A stretch of DNA of 64,000 nucleotides from Mesorhizobium sp. B4-1-4. Its GTDB lineage: Bacteria; Pseudomonadota; Alphaproteobacteria; Rhizobiales; Rhizobiaceae. The notes beneath the pieces are model-generated. The model did not search any database. It saw only the letters and a list, made by a program, of their open reading frames with translations, and was not told where the DNA came from. This document shows, piece by piece, positions 18,004 through 26,959 of this stretch; position 1 is the first letter of the stretch; every line of letters starts with the position of its first letter. The position numbers and the translations under genes were made by a program. The stretch lies in assembly GCF_006439395.2 (NCBI RefSeq), contig NZ_CP083950.1, positions 4,453,001 to 4,517,000 of the forward strand, in the 5' to 3' direction.

Positions 18004-18501
18004 TTGAACGATCAACGCGCCGACGTCGCCATCATCATGGGCAGCCAGTCCGACTGGGCGACCATGCGCCAGGCCGCTGAAACGCTGGAAGCGCTTGGCA
18101 TCCCGCACAAACGGCTGATCATCTCGGCACACCGGACCCCCGACCGGCTCTATGACTTCGCCAAGGGCGCAAAGGCCGCCGGCTACAAGGTGATCATCGC
18201 CGGCGCCGGCGGCGCCGCCCACCTGCCCGGCATGACAGCCGCGATGACGCCGCTGCCGGTATTCGGCGTGCCGGTGGAATCGAAGGCGCTGTCGGGGCAG
18301 GATTCGCTGCTCTCGATCGTCCAGATGCCGGCCGGCGTTCCGGTGGGAACACTGGCCATCGGCAAGGCGGGTGCCGCCAATGCAGCCCTCTTGGCGGCCG
18401 CCGTGCTTGCGCTGAATGACTACAAGCTCGCCCAGCGGCTCGATGCCTGGCGCGCCTCGCAGACCGCCAAGGTCGCGGCTGAGCCCACGGATACGCCATG
18501 A
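18004..18501 (+). CDS. purE: N5-carboxyaminoimidazole ribonucleotide mutase
   Basis: Catalytic subunit of the two-step AIR carboxylation in purine biosynthesis; it converts N5-CAIR to CAIR. The 165-residue protein has MGSQSDW and ISAHRTPDR near the N-terminus and the glycine-rich IIAGAGGAAHLPGM. The TTG start at 18004 is chosen because GGGGAG lies 8 bases upstream and the family begins here; an in-frame TTG at 17983 is less likely. The last four bases overlap purK. Confidence 0.95.
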   Translation: MNDQRADVAIIMGSQSDWATMRQAAETLEALGIPHKRLIISAHRTPDRLYDFAKGAKAAGYKVIIAGAGGAAHLPGMTAAMTPLPVFGVPVESKALSGQDSLLSIVQMPAGVPVGTLAIGKAGAANAALLAAAVLALNDYKLAQRLDAWRASQTAKVAAEPTDTP

Positions 18502-19571
18502 GCCTGCCCGCCGGATCGACCATCGGCATCATCGGCGGCGGCCAGCTCGGCCGCATGCTGGCGATGGCGGCCGCCCGTCTCGGCTACCGCACCATCGTGC
18601 TGGAGCCGCAGCCGGATTGCCCGGCCGCCCCGGTCGCCAACCGCCAGATAACGGCCGCCTATGACGATCCGGCCGCCCTTGCCGAACTGGCGGCGGCAAG
18701 TTCCGTTGTCACCTATGAGTTCGAGAATGTTCCGGTTGCCGCGGCACAAGCGCTCGCCGCCAGGGTCGCGGTCTATCCGCCGGCACGCGCGCTGGACGTG
18801 GCGCAAGACCGTGTGAGCGAGAAAACATTCCTGAATGGCATCGGCATTGCCACCGCCGATTTCCGGCGGGTCGACACTGACGACGAATTGACGGCGGCGC
18901 TGAAGGCATTCGGCGGCAGCGGCATCCTGAAGACGCGGCGCATGGGCTATGACGGCAAGGGCCAGCGCGTCTTCCGCAACATGGAAGCCGGCGGTTTCGC
19001 CGGCACCTGCGAGGCGATGGGCAATGTGCCGCTGATCCTGGAAAGCTTCGTGCCGTTCGAGCGCGAGATCTCGGTGATCGCGGCGCGCGGGCTGGACGGC
19101 ACGGTCGCCGCCTATGATCCGGCCGAGAATGTGCACCGCAACGGCATTCTCCACACATCGACCTTGCCGGCTGCCGTCATGCCCAAAACGGCTGAGGCAG
19201 CACAGGCGGCGGCGGCGAAGATCCTGTCGGCGCTCCACTATGTCGGCGTCATCGGCGTCGAATTCTTCGTGCTGGCGGACGGTTCGCTGCTCGCCAACGA
19301 GATCGCGCCGCGTGTCCACAATTCCGGCCATTGGACCGAAGCCGCCTGCATCGTTTCGCAGTTCGAGCAGCACATCCGCGCCGTTGCCGGCTTGCCGCTC
19401 GGCAGCCCGAACCGCCATTTTGATTGCGTGATGGAAAACCTGATCGGCGACGACGTGCTGCGCGTCCCAGCCCTGCTCGCCGAGCCCGGCCTGATGCTGC
19501 ATCTCTACGGCAAGGCGGAGGCAAGGCCCGGCCGCAAGATGGGTCATTTCACCCGGATCGGCCGCCGGTAA
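18498..19571 (+). CDS. purK: 5-(carboxyamino)imidazole ribonucleotide synthase
   Basis: An ATP-grasp enzyme of 357 residues that makes N5-CAIR from AIR, ATP and bicarbonate, the substrate of PurE. The N-terminal IIGGGQLGRMLAMAAARLGY, the ATP-grasp loop KTRRMGYDGKGQ and the metal-binding NEIAPRVHNSGHWT are present. It is translationally coupled to purE by an ATGA-type overlap. It is convergent with the LprI-like gene. Confidence 0.95.
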   Translation: MSLPAGSTIGIIGGGQLGRMLAMAAARLGYRTIVLEPQPDCPAAPVANRQITAAYDDPAALAELAAASSVVTYEFENVPVAAAQALAARVAVYPPARALDVAQDRVSEKTFLNGIGIATADFRRVDTDDELTAALKAFGGSGILKTRRMGYDGKGQRVFRNMEAGGFAGTCEAMGNVPLILESFVPFEREISVIAARGLDGTVAAYDPAENVHRNGILHTSTLPAAVMPKTAEAAQAAAAKILSALHYVGVIGVEFFVLADGSLLANEIAPRVHNSGHWTEAACIVSQFEQHIRAVAGLPLGSPNRHFDCVMENLIGDDVLRVPALLAEPGLMLHLYGKAEARPGRKMGHFTRIGRR

Positions 19572-19615
19572 AGCCGCTCACGCACGCCCTGCAATGGCTG
19601 CCCAAGGACGGCAAA

Positions 19616-20032
19616 CTACTCCACCTCGTCGCTGTCGTCGGGACTGGCGCAGCTCGCATCGCCCTTCTGGCAATTGGCCGAGGCGGCGAGCTGCTTGATG
19701 CGCTCGTTGGTCAGCCTGGTCAGGCATTGCGAAACCTCCAGCGCATGGATGGAGCCGCCCTGACTGGCGGCCGTGGTATGCGCGCATTCGACGTCGCGGA
19801 AGGCGATCCAGGCGCGCTGTGCCGCCTGCAGCAATCTCTTGTCATCGGCATCGTCGGAGCCGATCAGGTCCTGATAAGCCTTGTTGAGCCTGGCGTCGGC
19901 CGCCTGGTAGTCCTCGCCGGCACAGATGTTCATCATCTGCTGGCTGTCGTCGGAGCGGTCGCATTCCTGGGCGCGGACGGCTGCGGTCGCCGCCAGCACG
20001 ACCAGCCAGGCATACAGGAATGTTCGGCGCAT
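19616..20032 (-). CDS. Lysozyme-inhibitor LprI-like (DUF1311) secreted protein
   Basis: A 138-residue protein with a signal peptide (MRRTFLYAWLVVLAATAAVRA, then QECDRS) and a mature domain with paired cysteines. It has the DUF1311 pattern of an N-terminal Cys-containing segment, then LNKAYQDLIG and QRAWIAFRDVECA. LprI proteins inhibit lysozymes in some bacteria; here the role is inferred from the fold only. The ATG at 20032 is preferred to a TTG at 20044 because GGGGACG precedes it and the signal peptide then begins normally. Confidence 0.8.
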   Translation of the reverse strand: MRRTFLYAWLVVLAATAAVRAQECDRSDDSQQMMNICAGEDYQAADARLNKAYQDLIGSDDADDKRLLQAAQRAWIAFRDVECAHTTAASQGGSIHALEVSQCLTRLTNERIKQLAASANCQKGDASCASPDDSDEVE

Positions 20033-20162
20033 GCTCGTCCCCAAATCACTTCAAATCTACGGCATCATTCCAGCCGGCCCGGAACCGTGCAATGCCGCAG
20101 GGCCAACATGGCGGATATTTGATAATATTGGGATGCGCGGCATGCTTGCGGTTGACTCACGG

Positions 20163-20192
20163 TTGACATGGGCAAGCCTCCTCGTTTATGAG
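20163..20192 (+). promoter_or_regulatory. Candidate sigma-70 promoter of rpmJ
   Basis: TTGACA at 20163-20168 and TATGAG at 20187-20192 with an 18-base spacer, about 80 bases upstream of rpmJ. The perfect -35 and acceptable -10 make this one of the better promoter matches in the window. Confidence 0.5.
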
Positions 20193-20207
20193 CCACCCAC
20201 CGTTCAA

Positions 20208-20231
20208 AAGGCGCGTCTTCTGGCGCGCCTT
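20208..20231 (+). promoter_or_regulatory. Leader hairpin between the rpmJ promoter and gene
   Basis: A perfect 8-bp stem, AAGGCGCG (20208-20215) with CGCGCCTT (20224-20231), and an 8-base loop. It is followed by AAAATTT, and lies 44 bases before the rpmJ ATG inside the expected transcript. It could be an attenuator-like or stability element; no ligand is implied. Confidence 0.4.
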
Positions 20232-20274
20232 AAAATTTCGACCCGGGACCGGGTCCACATCGACAGGCAAGACC

Positions 20275-20400
20275 ATGAAGATCAAGAATTCGCTCAAGGC
20301 GCTGAAGGCGCGTCACCGCGACAGCCAGCTGGTTCGCCGCAAGGGCCGCGTCTACATCATCAACAAGACCGCCCCGCGCTACAAGGCGCGCCAGGGCTGA
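20275..20400 (+). CDS. rpmJ: 50S ribosomal protein L36
   Basis: A 41-residue basic protein starting MKIKNSLKALKARH and ending RYKARQG. It is the cysteine-free (non-zinc) form of L36 that serves as the normal copy in alphaproteobacteria. No Cys or His zinc ligands are present. The ATG follows a leader with its own promoter and hairpin, suggesting a monocistronic transcript. Confidence 0.95.
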   Translation: MKIKNSLKALKARHRDSQLVRRKGRVYIINKTAPRYKARQG

Positions 20401-20509
20401 GCTTTCGGCTGGAGGCTGACCGCCTCCGCCATTGATGCTTGTCGGCCTGCCGACCGTTCTCACGCAAAATCACTTTGATGTTCCGCCGCCCGGGGACTAG
20501 AGTCGGGCG

Positions 20510-21109
20510 ATGCGGATTCTTTTTGCATTTCTGATCGCGTTGCCTGTTTCTTTGTCCGTGCCCGCCTTGGCGGACGATCAGGCCAGCGCACCGGCGGCCC
20601 CGGAAGCTCCGGCCGCGCCGCTGACGAAACAGGCCCGGCTTGACAAGCTGTTCGCCGACCTCAAGCGCGAGCGCAATGAAAAGGCCGCCGAACGCATCGC
20701 CGGCAATATCTGGAACGAATGGTTCCACTCCGGCAGCGCTTCGATCGACCTGATGATGCAGTGGTCGCAAAAGGCGATCGAGAACCAGAAATTCGACGTC
20801 GCGCTCGATTTCCTCGACCAGGTGGTGACCTTGCAGCCGACCTATGCCGAAGGCTGGAACCGGCGCGCCACGGTGCATTTCATGATGAAAAACTACAGCA
20901 AGTCGATGTCCGACATCGATCATACGCTGCAGTTGGAGCCCCGCCATTTCGGCGCGCTTGCGGGCCTGGCGCAGATCATGGCTTTGACCGGCCATAAGCA
21001 ATCGGCGCTCGAAGCCTGGCAGAGGGTGCTGGCAATCTATCCGATGATGCGCAGCGCCCAGAACCAGGTCGCCACCCTTTCGGAAGAGCTCGCCGGCGAA
21101 GGAATTTGA
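20510..21109 (+). CDS. Secreted tetratricopeptide-repeat protein
   Basis: A 199-residue protein with a signal peptide (cleavage near PALA-DD, residue 21), an Ala/Pro-rich spacer, and about three TPR units from residue 85 (FDVALDFLDQVVTLQPTYAE, then NYSKSMSDIDHTLQLEPRHF). It probably mediates protein contacts in the periplasm. No enzymatic motif is visible. It stands alone between rpmJ and a 7-bp tandem repeat. Confidence 0.8.
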   Translation: MRILFAFLIALPVSLSVPALADDQASAPAAPEAPAAPLTKQARLDKLFADLKRERNEKAAERIAGNIWNEWFHSGSASIDLMMQWSQKAIENQKFDVALDFLDQVVTLQPTYAEGWNRRATVHFMMKNYSKSMSDIDHTLQLEPRHFGALAGLAQIMALTGHKQSALEAWQRVLAIYPMMRSAQNQVATLSEELAGEGI

Positions 21110-21159
21110 CTAGGCAGTAGCGAATGGGGATTAGGCAGTAAGCTGAGATGCCCTTTCCC

Positions 21160-21194
<35 letters not shown>

Positions 21195-21203
21195 AGAATC
21201 TCC

Positions 21204-22271
21204 ATGAACCTTCTCTACACCGCCTTCGCCTTCCTTCTGGCGCTTGTCTTCGTCCTTGTCGGCGTCACCCGGATCGGCTCGTGGCTGATCGAACGCCGTA
21301 ATCCGTCCATCGGTGAATTCGCCGACATCCGCGGCGCCCGTATTCACTACGTCCATATTCCCGCCCCCGCCAACGCGGACCTGCCGCCGGTCGTCTTCAT
21401 TCATGGCGCCAGCGCCAATCTCAGGGATCAAATGCTGCCGCTGAGGCCGCTGCTGGAAGGCCGCGCCGAAATGCTGTTCTTCGACCGGCCGGGATTCGGC
21501 TGGTCCGGGCGCGGACCGGGCACCAATGAAGACCCGTCGGCGCAGGCCAATACCCTCGCCGCGCTGATGGATCATCTGCGCATCCGCAAGGCAGTCATCG
21601 TCGGCCATTCCTTCGGCGGCGTGGTAACATCGGCATTCGGCTGCGAACATCCCGACAAGATGCTCGGACTGATCTTCCTGGCGCCGGCGACCCATCCGTG
21701 GCCGGGCGGCGCGACATCTTGGTACTACGACCTGACCATGCTTCCGGTGATCGGCCGGCTGTTCTCCGAAACGCTGACCTATCCCGCCGGAACAGTGCGG
21801 ATTGCCGATGCCACGACCTGCGTCTTCTCACCCAACAAGGTGCCGGACGACTATATCGACAAAGCGTCGATCCCGCTGGTGCTGCGGCCGGCAGCCTTCC
21901 GCGCCAATGCCAGCGATGTTGCCGGGCTCTACCGCTATGCGCTCGGCGCCGCGCCACGCTACAACGAGATCAAGGCGCCGACCGTGGTCATCTCCGGCGA
22001 CCGGGACAAGGTCGTCTACGCTCACATCCATTCCGTCGGCCTGGTGCGCGACATCGCCGGCGCCGAACTCGTCTGGGTGGGCAATCTCGGCCACAAGCCG
22101 GACTGGATCGCCCCTGACCTCGTCGCCGGCGCCATCGAAAAGGTCGCCGGCAAGGACATCGATCTTGAGGCGATGGCCAGGGCAGTGGAAAGGCGGATCG
22201 CCGGCGACGCCTACGGGGCGGGCCGATGTGCCGATATCAAGCTGCCGGAGACCGAGCTTGCACCGACCTGA
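21204..22271 (+). CDS. Membrane-anchored alpha/beta hydrolase
   Basis: A 355-residue protein with an N-terminal membrane helix (residues 2-25) and an alpha/beta-hydrolase domain. The oxyanion loop is FIHGASANL, FFDRPGFGWSG follows, and the nucleophile Ser136 is in VGHSFGG. A GDRDKVVY segment precedes the C-terminal histidine in GNLGHKPDW. Esterase, haloperoxidase or epoxide-hydrolase-like activity is possible; the sequence does not fix the substrate. Confidence 0.85.
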   Translation: MNLLYTAFAFLLALVFVLVGVTRIGSWLIERRNPSIGEFADIRGARIHYVHIPAPANADLPPVVFIHGASANLRDQMLPLRPLLEGRAEMLFFDRPGFGWSGRGPGTNEDPSAQANTLAALMDHLRIRKAVIVGHSFGGVVTSAFGCEHPDKMLGLIFLAPATHPWPGGATSWYYDLTMLPVIGRLFSETLTYPAGTVRIADATTCVFSPNKVPDDYIDKASIPLVLRPAAFRANASDVAGLYRYALGAAPRYNEIKAPTVVISGDRDKVVYAHIHSVGLVRDIAGAELVWVGNLGHKPDWIAPDLVAGAIEKVAGKDIDLEAMARAVERRIAGDAYGAGRCADIKLPETELAPT

Positions 22272-22309
22272 GGCGGGAAGATGCCTCCTCAGGCAGGCAG
22301 CGCCACAAG

Positions 22310-23053
22310 TTAGATCACCAGCAGCGGCGTTTTGCCGGGAACGCGCTCGTAAAGATCCATGACGTCCTGATTGAACACGCAGCCGGACGAAGCGGATTTG
22401 CCGATGGACTTCCAATCCGGCGACCCGTGAATGCGGTAAAGCGTGTCGACGCCATCCTTGAAGATGTAGAGAGCGCGAGATCCGAGCGGGTTGCTGACGC
22501 CGGGCTCCATGCCCTGGCGCCATTTTTCCAGCTTCCGATCCCGGCGGATCATAGCCGAAGGCGGCGTCCAGGTCGGCCATTTGCGTTTCCACTGGACGAT
22601 CGCACGTCCCTTCCAGGAATAGCCCTGGCGACCCAGGCCGACGCCATAGCGCATGGCCTTGCCACCCTTGAGCACCAAGCAGAGGAACTTGTCGGTCGTA
22701 TTGACCACGATCGTTCCAGGTTTCTCGCCCGTCGGATCGTCGACCATCTGTCGCAGAAACCGTTCGTCGACCTTGGTGAAGGGTATAGCCGGCAACGCAT
22801 GGCCGCCATCCCCGACCGCGCTGTACATGCTCGCATAGTCGGGCGACACCGGGACCATGATTTCAGGCGCGGCCTGTTCGATCGGCGCCTTTTCCGGTGT
22901 CGGCTCAAGCGGCGCGGGATTGAAGGAACTGGCCGCGCTGATCGGCTGTCTGGGCATCTGGGCATAGGCCGAGATCGCCGAAACCCCGACAAGCGACAGC
23001 CCGGTCAGCAGCGACCGCGCGAAACGAGAGATGACATTGAAGTACACTTTCAA
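22310..23053 (-). CDS. L,D-transpeptidase (YkuD family)
   Basis: A 247-residue periplasmic enzyme that makes 3-3 peptidoglycan cross-links or anchors proteins to the wall. A signal peptide (ending SAYA) is followed by a spacer and the YkuD domain, with the catalytic motif running from His209 (HGSPDWKSIGKSA) to Cys225 (SSGCVF). The called start is a TTG at 23053; a GTG at 23047 is possible, and no strong ribosome-binding site decides. The DPTGEKPGTIVVNT entry and GVGLGRQGYSWKG are typical of rhizobial members. Confidence 0.9.
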   Translation of the reverse strand: MKVYFNVISRFARSLLTGLSLVGVSAISAYAQMPRQPISAASSFNPAPLEPTPEKAPIEQAAPEIMVPVSPDYASMYSAVGDGGHALPAIPFTKVDERFLRQMVDDPTGEKPGTIVVNTTDKFLCLVLKGGKAMRYGVGLGRQGYSWKGRAIVQWKRKWPTWTPPSAMIRRDRKLEKWRQGMEPGVSNPLGSRALYIFKDGVDTLYRIHGSPDWKSIGKSASSGCVFNQDVMDLYERVPGKTPLLVI

Positions 23054-23234
23054 AATGGGAGATGCTGGCGGGTAGGGCGACTGTTAGCGCCACTCGACCG
23101 CGCCTTGTAGAGGCGATCACGGCAAGCCCGTGTCCAGACAGAGGCCAGGACCATTGTCCAAGCCTCTGTTGTATCGCTGCCACGTTGAGCTACGCACAGG
23201 GCGCGAGATATGCTTCCGTCAGGAAAGGCTGGGC

Positions 23235-24668
23235 TTACCGGCCGGCTGCTTCCGATCCGACATAGGCGATGCGCAGCATATTGGTCGATCCCGGCGTCCT
23301 GAGCGGCACGCCGGCGGTGATGATGACGCGATCGCCCGGCTTGCCGAATTCCTCTTCCAGCGCAATGCGGCAGGCGCGGTTGACCATGTCGTCGAGATCG
23401 GTGGCGTCGGGCGAGACGACGCAGTGCGTGCCCCACAGCAGCGACAGCCGTCTGGCCGTGTTGAGGATCGGCGACAGCGCCACGATCGGCACCTGCGGCC
23501 GTTCGCGCGCCGCCCGCAGCCCGGTGGTGCCGGACGCGGTATAGGTGATGATCGCCGACAGTTTCAGCGTTTCGGCGATTTCGCGGGCGGCCAGCGAAAT
23601 CGCATCGGCGCCTGTCGCTTCGGGTTCCGAGCGCTGCGCGTTGATGATGCCGGCATAGGTCGGGTCGGTTTCGACCTTGGTGGCGATGCGGTTCATCATC
23701 GCCACCGCTTCCACGGGATAGGCCCCCGCCGCCGATTCGGCCGACAGCATGATGGCGTCGGCGCCCTCGAAGACGGCGATCGAGACGTCGGACACTTCGG
23801 CGCGTGTCGGCACCGGGGCGGTGATCATCGATTCCAGCATCTGCGTGGCGATCACCACCGGTTTGCCGGCGCGGCGCGCGGCGCGCGTGATCTGCTTCTG
23901 GATGCCGGGCACGGCTTCCAGCGGCATCTCGACGCCGAGGTCGCCACGGGCGACCATCAGCGCGTCGGACAGGTCGATGATCTCGGCCAGCCTGGCAACC
24001 GCCTGCGGCTTTTCGATCTTGGCCATGATCAGAGCCCGGCCGCGCGCGATCTTGCGCGCTTCCGCCAGATCCTCCGGCCGCTGCACGAAGGACAGCGCGA
24101 CCCAGTCGACGCCCGTAGCAAGCACGGCGTCGAGATCCTTGCGGTCCTTCTCGGTCAACGCGCCGACTGGCAGGTCGGTATCGGGCAGGCTGACGCCCTT
24201 CTTGTCGGAAATCGTGGTGCCGGCGACGACAGTGCAGGTGATCGACTTGCCGTTGCTCTTCACCGCCTTCAGCTCGAGCTTGCCGTCGTCGATCAAAAGG
24301 CGATCGCCAGCCTCGACCGAACTCAGGATTTCGGGGTGCGGCAGATAGACCCTGTTCGACGTACCGGGCTCGGGATTGTCGTCGAGCGTGAAGGTCTGGC
24401 CGGATGTCAGCACTTCCTTGCCATTGGCGAACTTGCCGACACGCAGCTTGGGGCCCTGCAGGTCGGCCAGGATGCCGATCGGCCGGCCAACCTTTTCCTC
24501 GACGGCGCGGATACGGCCCACCAGCGTCCGCATCAGCTCGTGATCGGTGTGGCTCATGTTGATGCGGAACACATCGGCGCCCGCTTCGAACAATTTCTTC
24601 AGCATCTCCTCGGAGGAGGAGGCGGGGCCGATTGTGGCTAGGATCTTGACCTTGCGGCTACGTCTCAT
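23235..24668 (-). CDS. pyk: Pyruvate kinase
   Basis: A 477-residue glycolytic enzyme that transfers phosphate from PEP to ADP. It has the N-terminal KILATIGPASSS and FRINMSHTDHE, the catalytic-lysine region ALIMAKIEKPQAV, the Mg/K-site DALMVARGDLGVEMP and the C-terminal allosteric domain. It overlaps the upstream DUF1036 gene by four bases, an arrangement conserved in rhizobia. Confidence 0.97.
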   Translation of the reverse strand: MRRSRKVKILATIGPASSSEEMLKKLFEAGADVFRINMSHTDHELMRTLVGRIRAVEEKVGRPIGILADLQGPKLRVGKFANGKEVLTSGQTFTLDDNPEPGTSNRVYLPHPEILSSVEAGDRLLIDDGKLELKAVKSNGKSITCTVVAGTTISDKKGVSLPDTDLPVGALTEKDRKDLDAVLATGVDWVALSFVQRPEDLAEARKIARGRALIMAKIEKPQAVARLAEIIDLSDALMVARGDLGVEMPLEAVPGIQKQITRAARRAGKPVVIATQMLESMITAPVPTRAEVSDVSIAVFEGADAIMLSAESAAGAYPVEAVAMMNRIATKVETDPTYAGIINAQRSEPEATGADAISLAAREIAETLKLSAIITYTASGTTGLRAARERPQVPIVALSPILNTARRLSLLWGTHCVVSPDATDLDDMVNRACRIALEEEFGKPGDRVIITAGVPLRTPGSTNMLRIAYVGSEAAGR

Positions 24669-25183
24669 TGACTATTGATTCCCGGGGTGGCTGGGGCGCC
24701 TCCCGTTGCGGGCTCATCGGTCAGCTGGACCATCCAGCTTGCCTGCTCGCCCGTGTCATATTCCTGGAATCCGGCGCGCTGGAAGCCCCGGGCGACGCAG
24801 TCGTTTACGCCGGCGATCTTGAACTCTTTTTCAGCCACACACATGTTGATCGGGCCGTCCCAGCGTCCACCACGCTCGGCGTCTTCTGCATAAAGATAGT
24901 AAAACCTTGATGACAGCGGCCCTTCGATCAACGTCTTGCAACTCGATCCTTCAATGTGCCACCAGCCCTCGGTGATCCAGCCGGCCTTGGCACGATAGCC
25001 AATGCCGACGCCGACCAGGTTCTGCGTGGCGTTGCAGACGCGGAAATCGGCGCGTGCCGGCGAAGCCACGACCATTGCCGACATGCCGACGGTCAGGATC
25101 AGGAGCGGCATGGCAAAGGCAGGGCGCATGCGCTGCCTGCCGGCGGAACCCATCCGAAAACCCCTCAAGAACCACATCTGCAT
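24665..25183 (-). CDS. DUF1036 secreted protein coupled to pyk
   Basis: About 172 residues with a signal peptide (MPLLILTVGMSAMVVASPARA) and a DUF1036 domain (FRVCNATQNLVGVGIGYRAK, then GWITEGWWHIEGSSCKTLIE). The cysteines probably pair in the periplasm. The start is uncertain: ATGs at 25219, 25183, 25177 and 25129 are all in frame; GAGAG just upstream favours 25177-25183, while 25129 would give the neatest signal peptide. Its ATGA overlap with pyk indicates co-translation. The function is unknown. Confidence 0.82.
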   Translation of the reverse strand: MQMWFLRGFRMGSAGRQRMRPAFAMPLLILTVGMSAMVVASPARADFRVCNATQNLVGVGIGYRAKAGWITEGWWHIEGSSCKTLIEGPLSSRFYYLYAEDAERGGRWDGPINMCVAEKEFKIAGVNDCVARGFQRAGFQEYDTGEQASWMVQLTDEPATGGAPATPGINSQ

Positions 25184-25399
25184 CTCTCTGCGCCCCTTTT
25201 CGGAAAAGTCCGAGCGCATGTCAACGCGCCGTTTTGACCAATTCCAATCGATTTAGGAAGGCTCCCGGCGCGCTTTCCGTCGCCCCTTGCCAGATTTCGG
25301 CGGAAACCTTGGCCAAACAACGGCATTGCGCACGCGTCGTCTTCGTGGAATGACGATAGCACCCTCCCCGGAAGCCAGCGAACAGACCATTTCCCGCCA

Positions 25400-26197
25400 A
25401 TGACCCGATCCACAGTTTTCGCGCCCTTCGACCTTGTCGAGGGCGACCGCAAGCGAGGCATCGTGCTCCTGGCCGATCATGCCCGCCGCGACCTGCCCGA
25501 CGACTATGGCAGCCTCGGCCTGCCGGCTGCCGAGTTCGACCGCCATATCGCCTATGACATCGGCGTCGAGGCGGTGACGCGCGGACTCGCCGCCTTGCTC
25601 GACGTGCCCGCGGTGATCGCCAATTTCTCGCGGCTTTTGATCGACCCCAACCGCGGCGAGGACGATCCGACCCTCATTCGCCAGCTCTATGACGGCACGA
25701 TCGTGCCGGGAAACTATCCCATGGCGCCGGAGGAACGCGAAAGACGGCTCGACCGCTTTTACCGGCCTTATCACGACGCCGTGGCCGCCATGATCGCTTC
25801 GGTCGCGCAGGCTTCCGGGCAGGCGCCGTTCATCTTTTCGGTGCATTCCTTCACGCCGGTCATGCAAGGGATCCAACGCCCTTGGCACGTCGGTATCCTG
25901 TGGGACCGGGACGACCGGGTTGCGCGGCCGCTGATCGATATGCTCGGTGAGGATAAGACCCTCGTCGTCGGCGACAATGAACCCTATGACGGCGCGCTGC
26001 GCGGCGACACCATGTTCAAGCATGCCATCGTCAACGGCTATGCCCACGCGCTGATCGAGATCCGCCAGGACCTGATATCTGACCAGAAAGGTGCGATCGC
26101 GTGGGCCGAGCGCCTGGCTCCGATCGTTGACGCCATCGACCGCCGTGCCGATATACATGTGGTCAGGCAATTCGGCTCGCGCACCGGGCCGGTTTAA
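25400..26197 (+). CDS. N-formylglutamate amidohydrolase family protein
   Basis: A 265-residue metallohydrolase-fold protein (VLLADHARRDLPDDYGSLGL, then FIFSVHSFTPVMQG, DNEPYDGALRGDT and ALIEIRQDLI). The family includes HutG, which cleaves N-formylglutamate to glutamate and formate in histidine catabolism. No other hut gene is nearby and the neighbour is DUF1244, a pairing common in rhizobia, so a histidine role is not supported by context. Cytosolic. Confidence 0.85.
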   Translation: MTRSTVFAPFDLVEGDRKRGIVLLADHARRDLPDDYGSLGLPAAEFDRHIAYDIGVEAVTRGLAALLDVPAVIANFSRLLIDPNRGEDDPTLIRQLYDGTIVPGNYPMAPEERERRLDRFYRPYHDAVAAMIASVAQASGQAPFIFSVHSFTPVMQGIQRPWHVGILWDRDDRVARPLIDMLGEDKTLVVGDNEPYDGALRGDTMFKHAIVNGYAHALIEIRQDLISDQKGAIAWAERLAPIVDAIDRRADIHVVRQFGSRTGPV

Positions 26198-26214
26198 GCC
26201 GTAAGGAGCTTACG

Positions 26215-26523
26215 ATGATCGAACTCAATGACGAGCAGAAGCGCGACTTCGAGGCCGCGGCCTTCCGCCGGCTGGTCGAGCATCTCAGGGAACGCAGCGA
26301 TGTGCAGAACATCGACCTGATGAATCTTGCCGGTTTCTGCCGCAATTGCCTGTCGAACTGGTATCGCGAGGCGGCGAATGCCGAGGGCGTCGATCTCAGC
26401 AAGGACCAGTCGCGCGAGATCGTCTACGGCATGCCCTATGCCGACTGGCAGGCGCTCAATCAAACCGAAGCTTCGGATGCCAAAAAGGCCGAGTTCGAAG
26501 CGAGGCGTCCCAAGGACCACTAG
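26215..26523 (+). CDS. DUF1244 family protein
   Basis: A 102-residue cytosolic protein with the DUF1244 signature FRRLVEHLRERSDVQNIDLM, then NLAGFCRNCLSNWYREAA and YGMPYADWQ. The two cysteines in GFCRNCL are conserved in the family and may bind a metal. It begins 17 bases after the amidohydrolase stop with AAGGAGC upstream of the ATG, so the two form an operon. The function is unknown. Confidence 0.88.
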   Translation: MIELNDEQKRDFEAAAFRRLVEHLRERSDVQNIDLMNLAGFCRNCLSNWYREAANAEGVDLSKDQSREIVYGMPYADWQALNQTEASDAKKAEFEARRPKDH

Positions 26524-26586
26524 CGAACCTTAGACGGCCACCAGCCTCCGGCACCTACTTCCGACGCGGGACGAAGTTTGCGGCTT

Positions 26587-26652
26587 CGTCATTCTAGGGC
26601 GAAGCAGTCGCGAAGCGACGTCGCGGACACCCTAGAATCCATTCCGTGACGG
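26587..26652 (+). repeat. Rhizobial REP-like palindrome, copy 1
   Basis: An imperfect palindrome with ends CGTCATTCTAGGG and CCCTAGAATCC...GTGACG around a GCGAAGC-rich core. It aligns along its length with the reverse complement of 26730-26796. It lies in the 436-base gap between the DUF1244 and MFS genes, which holds no gene. Confidence 0.7.
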
Positions 26653-26729
26653 CTGCCGAAGAGCACCGCGGTCCAGAATATGATCGTAACGGCGCAACCA
26701 GGGAACATTCTGCATCTAGCGGCGCTCCT

Positions 26730-26796
26730 CGGTCACGGCATGGATCCTCGGGTCTGCGCCGCGTCGCTTCGCTCCTTGCTTCGCCCGTGGATGACG
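26730..26796 (-). repeat. Rhizobial REP-like palindrome, copy 2 (inverted)
   Basis: Read on the minus strand it begins CGTCATCCACGGGCGAAGC and ends CCCGAGGATCCATGCCGTGAC, matching copy 1 at most positions. The two inverted copies flank about 77 bases of unrecognised DNA, a layout like a small non-autonomous element, though no target duplication is evident. Confidence 0.7.
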
Positions 26797-26959
26797 AACG
26801 GAGAGGCGTTTCTGCCAACAACGCCGCAGCCTGCCTCGAACGAAACCGACCCCTTGGTCGCTCCCTTTGGTCCAAACACTTCTCTTTGCGCGGTGCTTGA
26901 CTGAAAATTGAATCGATCTAATTTGCGGCGCAAAGCCATTTTCTGACCGGATTCGCCTT

